Positions 19,085-30,164 of a stretch of 64,000 nucleotides of DNA are shown one piece after another; position 1 is the stretch's first letter, and each line of letters opens with the position of its first letter. The stretch is from NCBI GenBank assembly GCA_009746045.1, contig RPFO01000389.1, forward strand, positions 2,067,638 through 2,131,637. Reading direction: 5' to 3'. Under the pieces are notes generated by a model, which was not told where the DNA came from, did no database searches, and worked only from the letters and a program-made list of their open reading frames with translations. The position numbers and the translations under genes were made by a program. This stretch comes from Mesostigma viride (lineage: Eukaryota > Streptophyta > Mesostigmatophyceae > Mesostigmatales > Mesostigmataceae).

Positions 19085-20934
19085 AAGTACGTTGCCCTAG
19101 AGGCAACCAAGACAAGGGTGGGTGGGTGGGGAGCAAAGAAAGAGGCCGACAAAACCAGCCAGAGCGGCTTTTAGTCGCAAAACCTCCCTTATCCCTAGCT
19201 AACTGACGTCATTAAACCCTTATGTTTAGTGGATGCTAGTAAGACGCTAACCGTACAGACCGGGGGTAGAATATCCCGAATCTGCACGGCTAGTATTAAA
19301 TAATGCGTAGGTTGTTCTTTTCAGGGGCACTGCACCTCACGCCCCGTTCCGCCCGGGTATAATCAACCCAAGCGCGGAACGCACATTTTATTTAATTCAT
19401 TTTTCAACCATGCACTATATTGCATCTACTAATCACAAAAGCTCTAGCCAAACAGCTACGAGTAAACACTGCGACCTATAAGCCGCTCATCCAGCGGCCT
19501 CTTGTTCCCGCATTCACGTATAGAAGAAACTCCGTTCAAAGAACCCCGATTCATGTCCCACGTAGCTCCCACAAAAACCAGCATCTTCATTAAAACAATA
19601 AGTGGAAGCATACATGTGACACTAATTGACATGCCCGGAGGCACGCCGTTCAAGGCCCTTCATGAAGTACGTTGCCCAATCACCCCCGCCCTGGCTTTCC
19701 CTTGAAGCCGCACTCCACCTTGCTCGTTGTCACAAGTGACCGCCCTGCCGCAAAACGGGAGCCCCCCCACATCGGGAGGCGTGTGCCCGGCGGCTGTGGA
19801 TGCATGGCCAGGCCCAAAAAGGCCCAGCGCATTTGCACTGCGATTGCGCACGGCCAGCCTATCATGACCCCTCTCGGGGCCCCGAGTCGGTACCGCTATG
19901 GCCGTCTCCCCATAGACCCGGGGTGCTTCGAGAAAAGACGTGGACCTAGCCCAGGCCCCGCCAGCCCGGATGCCCGAGGCCACAGCCCCAGGCACCTGGC
20001 TGAACGAGAGTCCGTTCAGCCAAGACCGCATTCCCCCCCGAGGTTTCTATGCGTGGGGAAAAAATTTCTAGCTTAGACGCTTTTCCCATCGCCGTCCCCA
20101 GCCCCAACCACCCCCCCTCGGCGGAAGGCAATTGCAAAGTTTGCTGGCCAGCAGCAATTTCCGAAGAAAAAGCCGCAGGCCGCGGACCGAGACACGGGTC
20201 GCCAGTGCCAGCCATCCGGCTCCAACCCGGGGTGCAAGCATCCCCAGGTACGGAGCACCAGCTCGCGCACTGGGCCGACCAAGCGACAGTTGAGCACCTG
20301 TCACGGCATCCGGCCCACCAAAGACCCCAAGCTGGGGAAAAGGTGCGGACCGGAGGTAATCTTTTTCTTTTCTTTTAGTTAACCGGGCGAGGAACTACGC
20401 CTGGCCGGTTAACAACTGGAAGTCTCACCACTGGCCAAGTGGCCAGTGCAACCAGTGCTTTTGGGATTTTGCTCCGCAGCACCCATAGCTGCGGCTGCCG
20501 CCGCAACGACAACGAGCAAAGAAAGAGGCCGACAAAACCAGCCAGAGCGGCTTTTAGTCGCAAAACCTCCCTTATCCCTAGCTAACTGACGTCATTAAAC
20601 CCTTATGTTTAGTGGATGCTAGTAAGACGCTAACCGTACAGACCGGGGGTAGAATATCCCGAATCTGCACGGCTAGTATTAAATAATGCGTAGGTTGTTC
20701 TTTTCAGGGGCACTGCACCTCACGCCCCGTTCCGCCCGGGTATAATCAACCCAAGCGCGGAACGCACATTTTATTTAATTCATTTTTCAACCATGCACTA
20801 TATTGCATCTACTAATCACAAAAGCTCTAGCCAAACAGCTACGAGTAAACACTGCGACCTATAAGCCGCTCATCCAGCGGCCTCTTGTTCCCGCATTCAC
20901 GTATAGAAGAAACTCCGTTCAAAGAACCCCGATT
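19085..20934 (+). mobile_element. Short+long repeat element, family 3, copy 1 (5'-truncated)
   Basis: The short unit lacks its start (19085-19551) and the long unit is complete (19552-20934). Long-unit start: ATGTCCCACGTAGCTCCCAC. End of both: TTCAAAGAACCCCGATT. Segment A contains ACCAGCATCTTCATTAAAAC, clearly related to family 1 and 2 starts. The G4 motif GGGTGGGTGGGTGGGG lies at about 19116-19131 in the short unit. It is inserted into the 108-bp tandem repeat. Segment C (about 19680-20510) has several short frames, none recognised. Confidence 0.8.
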
Positions 20935-21278
20935 CCTTGGGGTCTCGCTGCAGCGAGACCCTTACGTCAAACAAAAACAAATCATTTTTAGGGTGAGCGA
21001 AGAAAGCCCCCTCCCATCTTGCAAACATTAAAAGTCGACATTCGTAGGGGTCTCGCTGCAGCGAGACCCTAACGTCGATACAAAAACAAATCATTTTAAG
21101 GGTGAGAAAAGAAAGACCCCCCCCATCATGAAAACATGAAAAATTGACATTCCTTGGGGTCTCGCTGCAGCGAGACCCTTACGTCAATACAAAAACAAAA
21201 TTCCGAGGGTCTACCCGCAGCGAGACCCTTACGTCCATGCGTGAATTCTATCACAACAATGAAGAACAGTGCACAACA
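20935..21278 (+). repeat. 108-bp tandem repeat, right part (about 3 units)
   Basis: The palindrome GGTCTCGCTGCAGCGAGACC recurs at about 20941, 21049 and 21158 (period 108-109 bp), with a shorter variant (GGGTCTACCCGCAGCGAGACC-like) at 21207. Between palindromes: TTACGTCAA, CAAAAACAAATCATTTT, AGGGTGAGNGAAGAAAG. Confidence 0.9.
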
Positions 21279-23272
21279 ATCGGATTTCTTTGAAAAGAGT
21301 TTCTCGAAGTGAGGCGGGGAATAAGGCCGCTCACGGGAGCCGCCTGGATGGTCGGCTGAACCGGGCGGGTTTGGCAGATGTAACCGGATTTGGCTAATGG
21401 CTGGCGACCTGGAATTGTTAGTAGGGGCAGTGGCCCTATTGTGCTACAATCTCGAAACAATCTTATGCTTAAAATTTGACAGGGCCGGGTTTGTTGAACC
21501 GGTTTGTTGAATGATAATTAGAACCTTTCGGAAAGGGTATTTGATTGGTTGTTGTTTTTGTGGTACGGTAGGTGTCGCTACATTCTCAGGTTGGCGTGTT
21601 AAGTTAAGCTCGGTTGCTGATGTCAGCCCCGTGCTAGGGCAGTTTGACTACTTTGGCGGCGTAGTGACATTGTTGTGGTCTTTTTTCTTGTAAACGTTGG
21701 CTGAGCGCCGACGGCTGAGGCTATGGCGGTACAAGAAGTGCCTCACCAGCCTTGCGCTCAGCATGGGTGCGGGGCTAAAATTTGTTAACCAAATTTCCGG
21801 CATCCGTGATCCCTGGCTGCTTAAGGCGGTTGGGATTCATGGCTGCCACTGGCCCGGAATTAATGTCCGGGTGATCGGGGTTTAAATGCGAAGCGGGGGC
21901 TGATGCATTATTTAATGGCTGGTTTGTTTGAAAGAAACGGCCAGCTGGCCGGGTTGGGCAAGGGCTAGCTTGCTTGATGGTTCCCTACCTGGGGATGCTT
22001 GCGCCTCGGGTTGGGCTGTCGGCAGGCTGGCCTGCCTTTGAGTTGTCTCGTACCTGGAAATGCTTGCATTCCGGGTTGGGCTTGGCTTGAGGGCCGCCGC
22101 GGCTCGGGGGGGTAAAAAATTTAAGTCACCGTTGTGGGACACGGAGCCTCGGCGCAGGAGGCAAGGGCTGAAAACCAACTTGATTTCGTAATCAGTGGTA
22201 TTTCCACTTTTTTGTACGGAAGGAGTGTTTATGTGCTCGGCACTAGGTTGGTTGCTCTTCAAAAAAGTTGTAAACTGGGCGTCGGCTGGAATCAGCGGCG
22301 CCAGTCAGCAGCTTTTGTTTTGACTTTGTGTTCCGCGACAGCACCCCTTAGCGGACCAGAGAAGAGGTCGGCAACGAGGTCAGCGGGGGCCCCCGAGTGG
22401 GGTCAAAAATGCGAGCTGTGTCGATCGACAGTGCATGAATTTTTGTGCATTCACAGTCGCTGGGAATTAAATCTGTTTTCTGGCAACGGAGAGCGCCCAT
22501 CGCGACAGGACAGCTTTTGACGGGAAAGGAAATGGTGCTTCTTTAGCGGACCGGAGGGCCAGGAAGGGGAGGTTGGGTAATCGCGAGCCATGCCTAAGGA
22601 GTTCTTAATAGCGGTTCTGTAACCGCTACCTGTCTGTATGCATCTACTTATTGTTTTAACAAAGATGCTGGTGACTATGGTGAGCAAACGGGTGTATGAA
22701 TCGGATTTCTTTGAAAAGAGTTTCTCGAAGTGAGGCGGGGAATAAGGCCGCTCACGGGAGCCGCCTGGATGGTCGGCTGAACCGGGCGGGTTTGGCAGAT
22801 GTAACCGGATTTGGCTAATGGCTGGCGACCTGGAATTGTTAGTAGGGGCAGTGGCCCTATTGTGCTACAATCTCGAAACAATCTTATGCTTAAAATTTGA
22901 CAGGGCCGGGTTTGTTGAACCGGTTTGTTGAATGATAATTAGAACCTTTCGGAAAGGGTATTTGATTGGTTGTTGTTTTTGTGGTACGGTAGGTGTCGCT
23001 ACATTCTCAGGTTGGCGTGTTAAGTTAAGCTCGGTTGCTGATGTCAGCCCCGTGCTAGGGCAGTTTGACTACTTTGGCGGCGTAGTGACATTGTTGTGGT
23101 CTTTTTTCTTGTCCCACCCACCCACCCTCTTTGGTGGCCTGGTCTGCGCGGGTAATCGCGAGCCATGCCTAAGGAGTTCTTAATAGCGGTTCTGTAACCG
23201 CTACCTGTCTGTATGCATCTACTTATTGTTTTAACAAAGATGCTGGTGACTATGGTGAGCAAACGGGTGTAT
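21279..23272 (-). mobile_element. Short+long repeat element, family 2, copy 2 (inverted)
   Basis: Reverse-complement copy: long unit 21279-22697, short unit 22698-23272. Near-identical to 16801-18796 and 23466-25460, differing by scattered substitutions (for example AAAATTTGAC against AAACTTTAAG context). It forms the left arm of the 4.2-kb inverted repeat. Confidence 0.88.
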
Positions 23273-23465
23273 GAAAACGTTATTCATGCCAGCACCCCCC
23301 CACATTCAATTATTCATGCCATCACCCCCCCACATTTACTTATTCATGCCAGCACCCCCCCACATTGATTTCTTCATGCCAGCACCCCCCCACATGCATT
23401 TATACGTAGCAGCACCCCCCCACATTTATTTATTCATGCCAGCACCCCCCCACATTTAATTATTC
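23273..23465 (+). repeat. 30-bp minisatellite, loop segment
   Basis: Six units of CATGCCAGCA, a run of seven C, then ACATTTATTTATT-type sequence, with one TACGTAGCAGCA variant. Same repeat as at 25461-26815 and beyond. Confidence 0.95.
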
Positions 23466-25460
23466 ATACACCCGTTTGCTCACCATAGTCACCAGCATCT
23501 TTGTTAAAACAATAAGTAGATGCATACAGACAGGTAGCGGTTACAGAACCGCTATTAAGAACTCCTTAGGCATGGCTCGCGATTACCCGCGCAGACCAGG
23601 CCACCAAAGAGGGTGGGTGGGTGGGACAAGAAAAAAGACCACAACAATGTCACTACGCCGCCAAAGTAGTCAAACTGCCCTAGCACGGGGCTGACATCAG
23701 CAACCGAGCTTAACTTAACACGCCAACCTGAGAATGTAGCGACACCTACCGTACCACAAAAACAACAACCAATCAAATACCCTTTCCGAAAGGTTCTAAT
23801 TATCATTCAACAAACCGGTTCAACAAACCCGGCCCTGTCAAACTTTAAGCATAAGATTGTTTCGAGATTGTAGCACAATAGGGCCACTGCCCCTACTAAC
23901 AATTCCAGGTCGCCAGCCATTAGCCAAATCCGGTTACATCTGCCAAACCCGCCCGGTTCAGCCGACCATCCAGGCGGCTCCCGTGAGCGGCCTTATTCCC
24001 CGCCTCACTTCGAGAAACTCTTTTCAAAGAAATCCGATTCATACACCCGTTTGCTCACCATAGTCACCAGCATCTTTGTTAAAACAATAAGTAGATGCAT
24101 ACAGACAGGTAGCGGTTACAGAACCGCTATTAAGAACTCCTTAGGCATGGCTCGCGATTACCCAACCTCCCCTTCCTGGCCCTCCGGTCCGCTAAAGAAG
24201 CACCATTTCCTTTCCCGTCAAAAGCTGTCCTGTCGCGATGGGCGCTCTCCGTTGCCAGAAAACAGATTTAATTCCCAGCGACTGTGAATGCACAAAAACT
24301 CATGCACTGTCGATCGACACAGCTCGCATTTTTGACCCCACTCGGGGCCCCCGCTGACCTCGTTGCCGACCTCTTCTCTGGTCCGCTAAGGGGTGCTGTC
24401 GCGGAACACAAAGTCAAAGCAAAAGCTGCTGACTGGCACCGCTGATTCCAGCCGACGCCCAGTTTACAACTTTTTTGAAGAGCAACCAACCTAGTGCCGA
24501 GCACATAAACACTCCTTCCGTACAAAAAAGTGGAAATACCACTGAATACGAAATCAAGTTGGTTTTCAGCCCTTGCCTCCTGCGCCGAGGCTCCGTGTCC
24601 CACAACGGTGACTTAAATTTTTTACCCCCCCGAGCCGCGGCGGCCCTCAAGCCAAGCCCAACCCGGAATGCAAGCATTTCCAGGTACGAGACAACTCAAA
24701 GGCAGGCCAGCCTGCCGACAGCCCAACCCGAGGCGCAAGCATCCCCAGGTACGGAACCATCAAGCAAGCTAGCCCTTGCCCAACCCGGCCAGCTGGCCGT
24801 TTCTTTCAAACAAACCAGCCATTAAATAATGCATCAGCCCCCGCTTCGCATTTAAACCCCGATCACCCGGACATTAATTCCGGGCCAGTGGCAGCCATGA
24901 ATCCCAACCGCCTTAAGCAGCCAGGGATCATGGATGCCGGAAATTTGGTTAACAAATTTTAGCCCCGCACCCATGCTGAGCGCAAGGCTGGTGAGGCACT
25001 TCTTGTACCGCCATAGCCTCAGCCGTCGGCGCTCAGCCAACGTTTGCAAGAAAAAAGACCACAACAATGTCACTACGCCGCCAAAGTAGTCAAACTGCCC
25101 TAGCACGGGGCTGACATCAGCAACCGAGCTTAACTTAACACGCCAACCTGAGAATGTAGCGACACCTACCGTACCACAAAAACAACAACCAATCAAATAC
25201 CCTTTCCGAAAGGTTCTAATTATCATTCAACAAACCGGTTCAACAAACCCGGCCCTGTCAAACTTTAAGCATAAGATTGTTTCGAGATTGTAGCACAATA
25301 GGGCCACTGCCCCTACTAACAATTCCAGGTCGCCAGCCATTAGCCAAATCCGGTTACATCTGCCAAACCCGCCCGGTTCAGCCGACCATCCAGGCGGCTC
25401 CCGTGAGCGGCCTTATTCCCCGCCTCACTTCGAGAAACTCTTTTCAAAGAAATCCGATTC
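23466..25460 (+). mobile_element. Short+long repeat element, family 2, copy 3
   Basis: Short unit 23466-24040, long unit 24041-25460. Minisatellite lies on both sides: the left flank ends ...AATTATTC and the right flank begins ATTC-ATGCCAGCAA, consistent with a 4-bp ATTC duplication at insertion. Right arm of the inverted repeat. Confidence 0.88.
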
Positions 25461-26815
25461 ATGCCAGCAACCCCCCCACATTTAATTATTCATGCCATCA
25501 CCCCCCCACATTTATTTATTCATGACAGCAGCCCCCCACATTTATTTATTCATGCCAGCACCCCCCCACATTTATTTATTCATGCCAGCACCCCCCAACA
25601 TTTATTTATACGTAGCAGCACCCCCCACATTTAATAATTCATGCCATCACCCCCCCACATTTATTTATTCATGCCAGCAACGCCCCACATGCATTTATAC
25701 GTAGCAGCACCCCCCCACATTTAATTATTCATGCCAGCAGCCCCCCACATTCATTTATTCATGCCAGCAACCCCCCACATGCATTTATACGTAGCAGCAC
25801 CCCCCCACATTTATTTATTCATGCCATCACCCCCCCACATTTATATATTCATGCCAGCAACCCCCCACATTTAACTATTCATGCCAGCAACCCCCCACAT
25901 TTAAGTATTCATGACAGCACCCCCCCACATTTATTTATTCATGCCAGCACCCCCCCACATTTAATTATTCATGCCAGCAGCCCCCAACATTTATTTATAA
26001 GTAGCAGCACCCCCCACATTTAATTATTCATGCCAGCACGCCCCCACATTAAATTATTCATGCCATCACCCCCCCACATTTAATTATTCATGCCATCACC
26101 CCCACACATTTATTTATTCATGCCAGCAACCCCCCACATTTATTTATTCATGCCAGCAACCCCCCACATGCATTTATACGTAGCAGCACCCCCCCGCATT
26201 CATTTATTCATGCCATCACCCCCCCACATTTATTTATTCATGCCAGCACCCCCCCACATTTATTTATTCATGCCAGCAACCCCCACATGCATTTATACGT
26301 AGCAGCACCCCCACACATTTATTTATACGTAGCATCATCCCCCCACATTAATATGTATTCATGCCAGCAACGCCCCACATGCATTTATACGTAGCAGCAC
26401 CCCCCCACCTTTATATATTCATGACAGCACCCCCCCACATTTATTTATTCATGCCAGCAACCCCCCACATGCATTTATACGTAGCAGCACCCCCCCACAT
26501 TTATTTATTCATGCCATCACCCCCCCACATTTTTTTATTCATGCTAGCAACCCCCCACATGCATTTATACGTAGCAGCATCCCCCCACATGTATTTATAC
26601 GTAGCATCACCCCCCCACATTTAATTATTCATGCCAGCAACGCCCCACATGCATTTATACGTAGCAGCACCCCCCCACATTTAATTATTCATGACAGCAG
26701 CCCCCCACATTTATTTATTCATGCCATCACCCCCCCACATGCATTTATACGTAGCAGCATCCCCCCACATTTAATTATTCATACCATCACCCCCCCACAT
26801 TTTTTTATTCATGCC
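25461..26815 (+). repeat. 30-bp minisatellite array segment 2
   Basis: About 45 units. Two unit types alternate irregularly: TTCATGCCAGCA... and TACGTAGCAGCA..., each followed by a 5-8 base C run and ACAT. Homopolymer length varies between units. Long frames encoding PPHIYLFMPAT-type peptides are a by-product of the 30-bp period. Confidence 0.97.
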
Positions 26816-27988
26816 TGTCACGGACGCGAGCTATGTCATCCGGGCGCCCACTATGCACAATACCGGTGACGTGCGCAAGGAATTTGTTTTCTGCGCATTT
26901 TTGACAAAGGCTAGTGACCGGGGGGGGGACACTAGCACTTGCAGCATAAGAGCGGACGAAAGTGCACGTGCGCGCGCGCCGGGCCACTGAGGCACGGCTG
27001 GGCGCGCAGCACTGACGTACTTGAGCGGACGGCAGCACAAGTGCGCAGCGTCGAGAGGATCATACGCGAGTTATAGTGGACAGCTGGAGCTGGAGCTGGA
27101 GCTGGAGCTGGAGCTGGACTGCCGGACTTCAACAGCGCCGAGGCTATTGACAGGCCAGGTGTCTTTGTGGTGTAGAATAGCGGGTCAACGTTATGAGGAC
27201 TGGACAGAAAATGGAAAAGGACAATTTGCGGTGCGGAGCCAGATCGCTGGAATGAATGCGAAATCGCTGGCAGCCCTACAAAGGGATTTCTTCTAGAAAG
27301 GAAAGATTAGAAGCAATGTTTGCTGGGCCACTCACACGCAAGGTGTGAGCGTGCAGATTGTTTGAAGGATATTATGCTTCGACCTTGGTGGTCGTGACTC
27401 AATGCCGGACATTCCCAGGGACAGAAATGCCGGAGCCTCTAGGAGATGAGATCGGCAACAGGGTAGCAATTTAGATTTGTCGGGATGCCTTCCTGTTTTT
27501 GTTGGCATGTGTGGTAGTAAGCCAGGACGGCAACTGGAATGCGGTTTCTGTTTGCATGGTTCAGGCAGCAAGATAGTTTTGGCATTCCTGGCTGGACTGA
27601 CAAGTGTGGCGTGTGTCATGCGTGTGGCATGACGAATGGTTTGGTTCATAGTCGAAGAGGACTCTCACGTAGCGTGTAGTCTCTTCGAGTCTCTCGTTAG
27701 TGGCCTTCGTGTTTCTCCCTTTCCTTGGGAGCAAGGCCGGTAGCATGTCATGGAGCGCTGCCTAACTGCGGGCTCGTGAGCATGGAGTGCATCGATATTG
27801 AGACTATCAACGTGTTGTAATTGTATTAACTTTCTCAATAAATTCCGCATGTGCGGCTTCATCATCAGACTGTGCAAAGTGTGTGTTGTGAAAACATTGT
27901 TCTATAGCAGGGGAGGCAAAAGCATTAAGGTGGTCATCAGGCACGAGGGACAGTTCCTTGTCCTCGGCTGAGAACCCTCCTTTCGTTA
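26816..27988 (+). repeat. 5' LTR core, gypsy 2
   Basis: Starts TGTCACGGACGCGAGC and matches 34913-36084 almost throughout. It contains a (CTGGAG)n hexamer tract near 27085-27115, one unit shorter than in the other LTR, and a polyadenylation signal AATAAA at 27837-27842. The LTR may extend to about 28214, where CCATCGGTCA precedes TGGTGCATGCC; the right copy is cut before this point, so the end cannot be confirmed. Confidence 0.85.
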
Positions 27989-28216
27989 CTCGAAGAGACT
28001 ACCCGGTAGTCTGCTTCCTTCTGTTCGAAGCCAAGACGTTGGCTTTAGTGTTTATCAACCATCAGCAGTACAGGGAACGGCCTGGCTGACAGTGTGTAAA
28101 GGAAGTGTCTTGAGACAGATTTTAAGAAAATAGAACTAGCCAGAATTTGCTGGCTCTTGTCTTTTTCTGGCAGGCTAACCTAGGCTTGTTGGTTCTTGTT
28201 TTGCCCATCGGTCAGC
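27989..28216 (+). repeat. Probable 3' part of the 5' LTR, gypsy 2
   Basis: Follows the LTR core without break and lacks a partner at the right end. It ends CCATCGGTCA-GC just before a TGG that could begin the primer-binding site. No coding signal. Confidence 0.45.
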
Positions 28217-28234
28217 TGGTGCATGCCACTGACG
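28217..28234 (+). promoter_or_regulatory. Candidate primer-binding site, gypsy 2
   Basis: TGGTGCATGCCACTGACG begins with TGG, the complement of a tRNA CCA end, two bases after a CA terminus. The priming tRNA is not identified. Confidence 0.4.
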
Positions 28235-28252
28235 CGAGCGCAGACTCGAGCC

Positions 28253-28561
28253 ATGGCGGATGCAAATAGAGCAGATGCCGACACGTCCGCTCCGGGGTCG
28301 AATGGCGGGATTCCTCCCGCCGTACCCGCAGTGGGTGAGAGTCGCGACCAAGAAGCGCCCCTGAGTATGGTGGCGCTGTTCGCGCAGATGCAAGCGCAGA
28401 TGCAGCAACAGTCGCAACAGTTGCAGCAGCAACTGGCGCTGCAGATGCGGGAAGTGACCGACAGATTGGTGGCCGTAGAGGGTCGTCATCTGCAGTCCAC
28501 ACCATGGGACGGGCTGTCAGAAGTTTTACCGTTTTGTGCCACAGGCTCGCATTTTTATTAG
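28253..28561 (+). pseudogene. Gag N-terminus, gypsy 2 (truncated)
   Basis: ATG at 28253 (MADANRADADTSAPGSNGG), just after the PBS candidate. A Gln-rich helix (FAQMQAQMQQQSQQLQQQL) and MREVTDRLVAVEGRH resemble the coiled-coil start of algal gypsy gag proteins. The frame ends after STPWDGLSEV, where unrelated sequence begins. Capsid and any zinc knuckle are missing. Confidence 0.6.
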
Positions 28562-28948
28562 TGCAGGCTTGGGCCACTTGCTCGTGTTTGTATTATCGTT
28601 TATTCTGCCGTCGGGACATTGACGGAATTATTACGTAGGATATGCCGTGATTTACCTTGCCGGCACAATTCTGTGTGAGCTACGTCAGTGCCTTGCTTTA
28701 TTTTCAGTGTCGAATTTCAGATTTTCAGTGTCGAATCTCAGTACGGAAGATACTGTGGACTTTTGTACCGTCCGTAGGTCTTACCATATATTCTGAGTTG
28801 TCTGGTATGACGCGCCGCATGGACTTTGGCAATTTTTGCCAGACGGACCAGTTGTGGCGCCGCGTCACTTCCCTGGTGACAGATGTAGACGAAAATAAGT
28901 TGAGCCTGCGCCGACCTTAGAGAAAGAAACCTAATATAAGTGGTACAG
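28515..28948. other. Foreign 0.43-kb segment replacing gag, unknown
   Basis: AT-richer than the flanking retroelement coding sequence, no recognisable protein or RNA. It contains a short tandem duplication (TTTTCAGTGTCGAAT twice, about 28700-28740). It is bounded on the right by the half palindromic composite. The origin of this filler is unclear. Confidence 0.4.
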
Positions 28949-29301
28949 TATTTAACGTAACTAAAACCTGTTGCACCTTGGAGGTCAGGGGTTCGAATCC
29001 TTACTGAGGCAGCTCCGGCGCATTTAGTGGTGCGTGCTCAGCGGCCTAGGCGGATGTCTCGGGCTCTTCGTCCCCCCTCCACGAGGCCAGGTTTTAGTTA
29101 CGTTAAATAGTGCCGGAACCTTTTGCCGCCTGAGGCAAATCGGGCCGGAACACTATTTTGCCCGGAATAACCACTTCCGAGCACCCAAGTTAATTCGGCC
29201 GAATTAACTTGGGTGCTCGGAAGTGGTTATTCCGGGCAAAATAGTGTTCCGGCCCGATTTGCCTCAGGCGGCAAAAGGTTCCGGCACTATTTAACGTAAC
29301 T
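28949..29301. mobile_element. Half palindromic composite: partial P, spacer S', full palindrome
   Basis: The last 14 bp of a palindrome arm (TATTTAACGTAACT), then the 132-bp B-box spacer (28963-29095, CAGGGGTTCGAATCCTTA), then a perfect 206-bp palindrome (29096-29301, centre between 29198 and 29199). Related to the right half of 765-1646. Both palindrome arms carry the CGGGCCGGAACAC subfamily variant. Confidence 0.88.
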
Positions 29302-30110
29302 CAGCGGGCGTGCGTAGTGCCTAGGGCACCCACTGTCACCTCATATCCGGATGGTGAGCCAGCAATGGCGTTTCAGGCGCAGGGGCACGGGGAGCCCCTG
29401 AGCAACGTGGTCTACAGTACTGACCATGAATTGGTCGTGAAACTGGACAGCGGGGCCCAGCCACTCGTCATCAGTGCTCGGCTGGCCCAGTTGCTCAACC
29501 TAACCAGGGAGAATGGCGGGCTGCGGGACAGTCATGTGTCCGTGGCGGGCTGGCAGGGCCCTGCCGCTAAACCCTTTGCCATGACTGCGGTCCAGGTAAT
29601 GGTCATCCTCAACCCGCTCAGGCCATCCGACATGGCCTGCATCCCTGTGAATGCCCTTGTGACCGAGCAGTCATCGTATGACGTGCTGGTCGGCATGGAG
29701 GTCATGTTTCCCATGCGGCTCGAGGTACGCATGTGGGAAGGCCGCGCGGTGTACATCGTTGACAGAGACGGTGACGCCATGCGCCAAGCAAGCATCCCGG
29801 TGAGCTGCTACAGCTCGGACACTGGGGCAGTGCGTGTCTCGACGGTCAACCGGGTCGAGGCTGGCTCGCACGACGCGGTGGTGGAGGTACGGATGGGGGA
29901 GGTCACGGCAGCTGGGGGGGCTGTGCGTGATAAGCATCGGCCGTGCATCCCAACAGCGCTGGTGGGACGGGCCTCATTGCAGAGCACGTGGGCGGCGCGA
30001 CAGCAGCCGCAAGCGCGGCAGGCCCTTTTGCGTCAGCACGTCACCAACGCGGTGCGGCAGCAACAACTCTCTCATCTCCCGCGGCAATCGCAGTCCCAAG
30101 TGGCTGTCGC
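29302..30110 (+). CDS. Aspartic protease domain of pol, gypsy 2
   Basis: Open from just after the palindrome. Retropepsin features: VVKLDSGAQPLVISARLAQL (catalytic DSG), the VSVAGWQGPA turn, and YDVLVGMEVMFPM as the second hydrophobic-GXE block. The frame runs on to a stop at 30183, but the methyltransferase lies in another frame, so a frame change falls somewhere in the Ala/Gln-rich linker 29930-30110. Confidence 0.8.
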
Positions 30111-30164
30111 GACAACGAAGGTAACTTCTGTGCCGATGTTGTGGCAGAGTCGCGGGTCTTGTCC

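Larger units (their letters stand above)
21279..25460. repeat. Large inverted repeat: two 2-kb arms with a 193-bp minisatellite loop
   Basis: Arms 21279-23272 and 23466-25460 are the same short+long element in opposite orientation, with the short units facing inward. The loop (23273-23465) is six units of the 30-bp minisatellite. Confidence 0.9.

Noticed and set aside
19672-20378. Two-strand frames of 110-134 residues in segment C of family 3
   Set aside because: Overlapping frames on both strands in GC-rich repeat DNA, no domain, not conserved in other families.
26960-27296. Frame with Leu-Glu repeats in the gypsy 2 LTR
   Set aside because: Produced by the (CTGGAG)n tract within the LTR.
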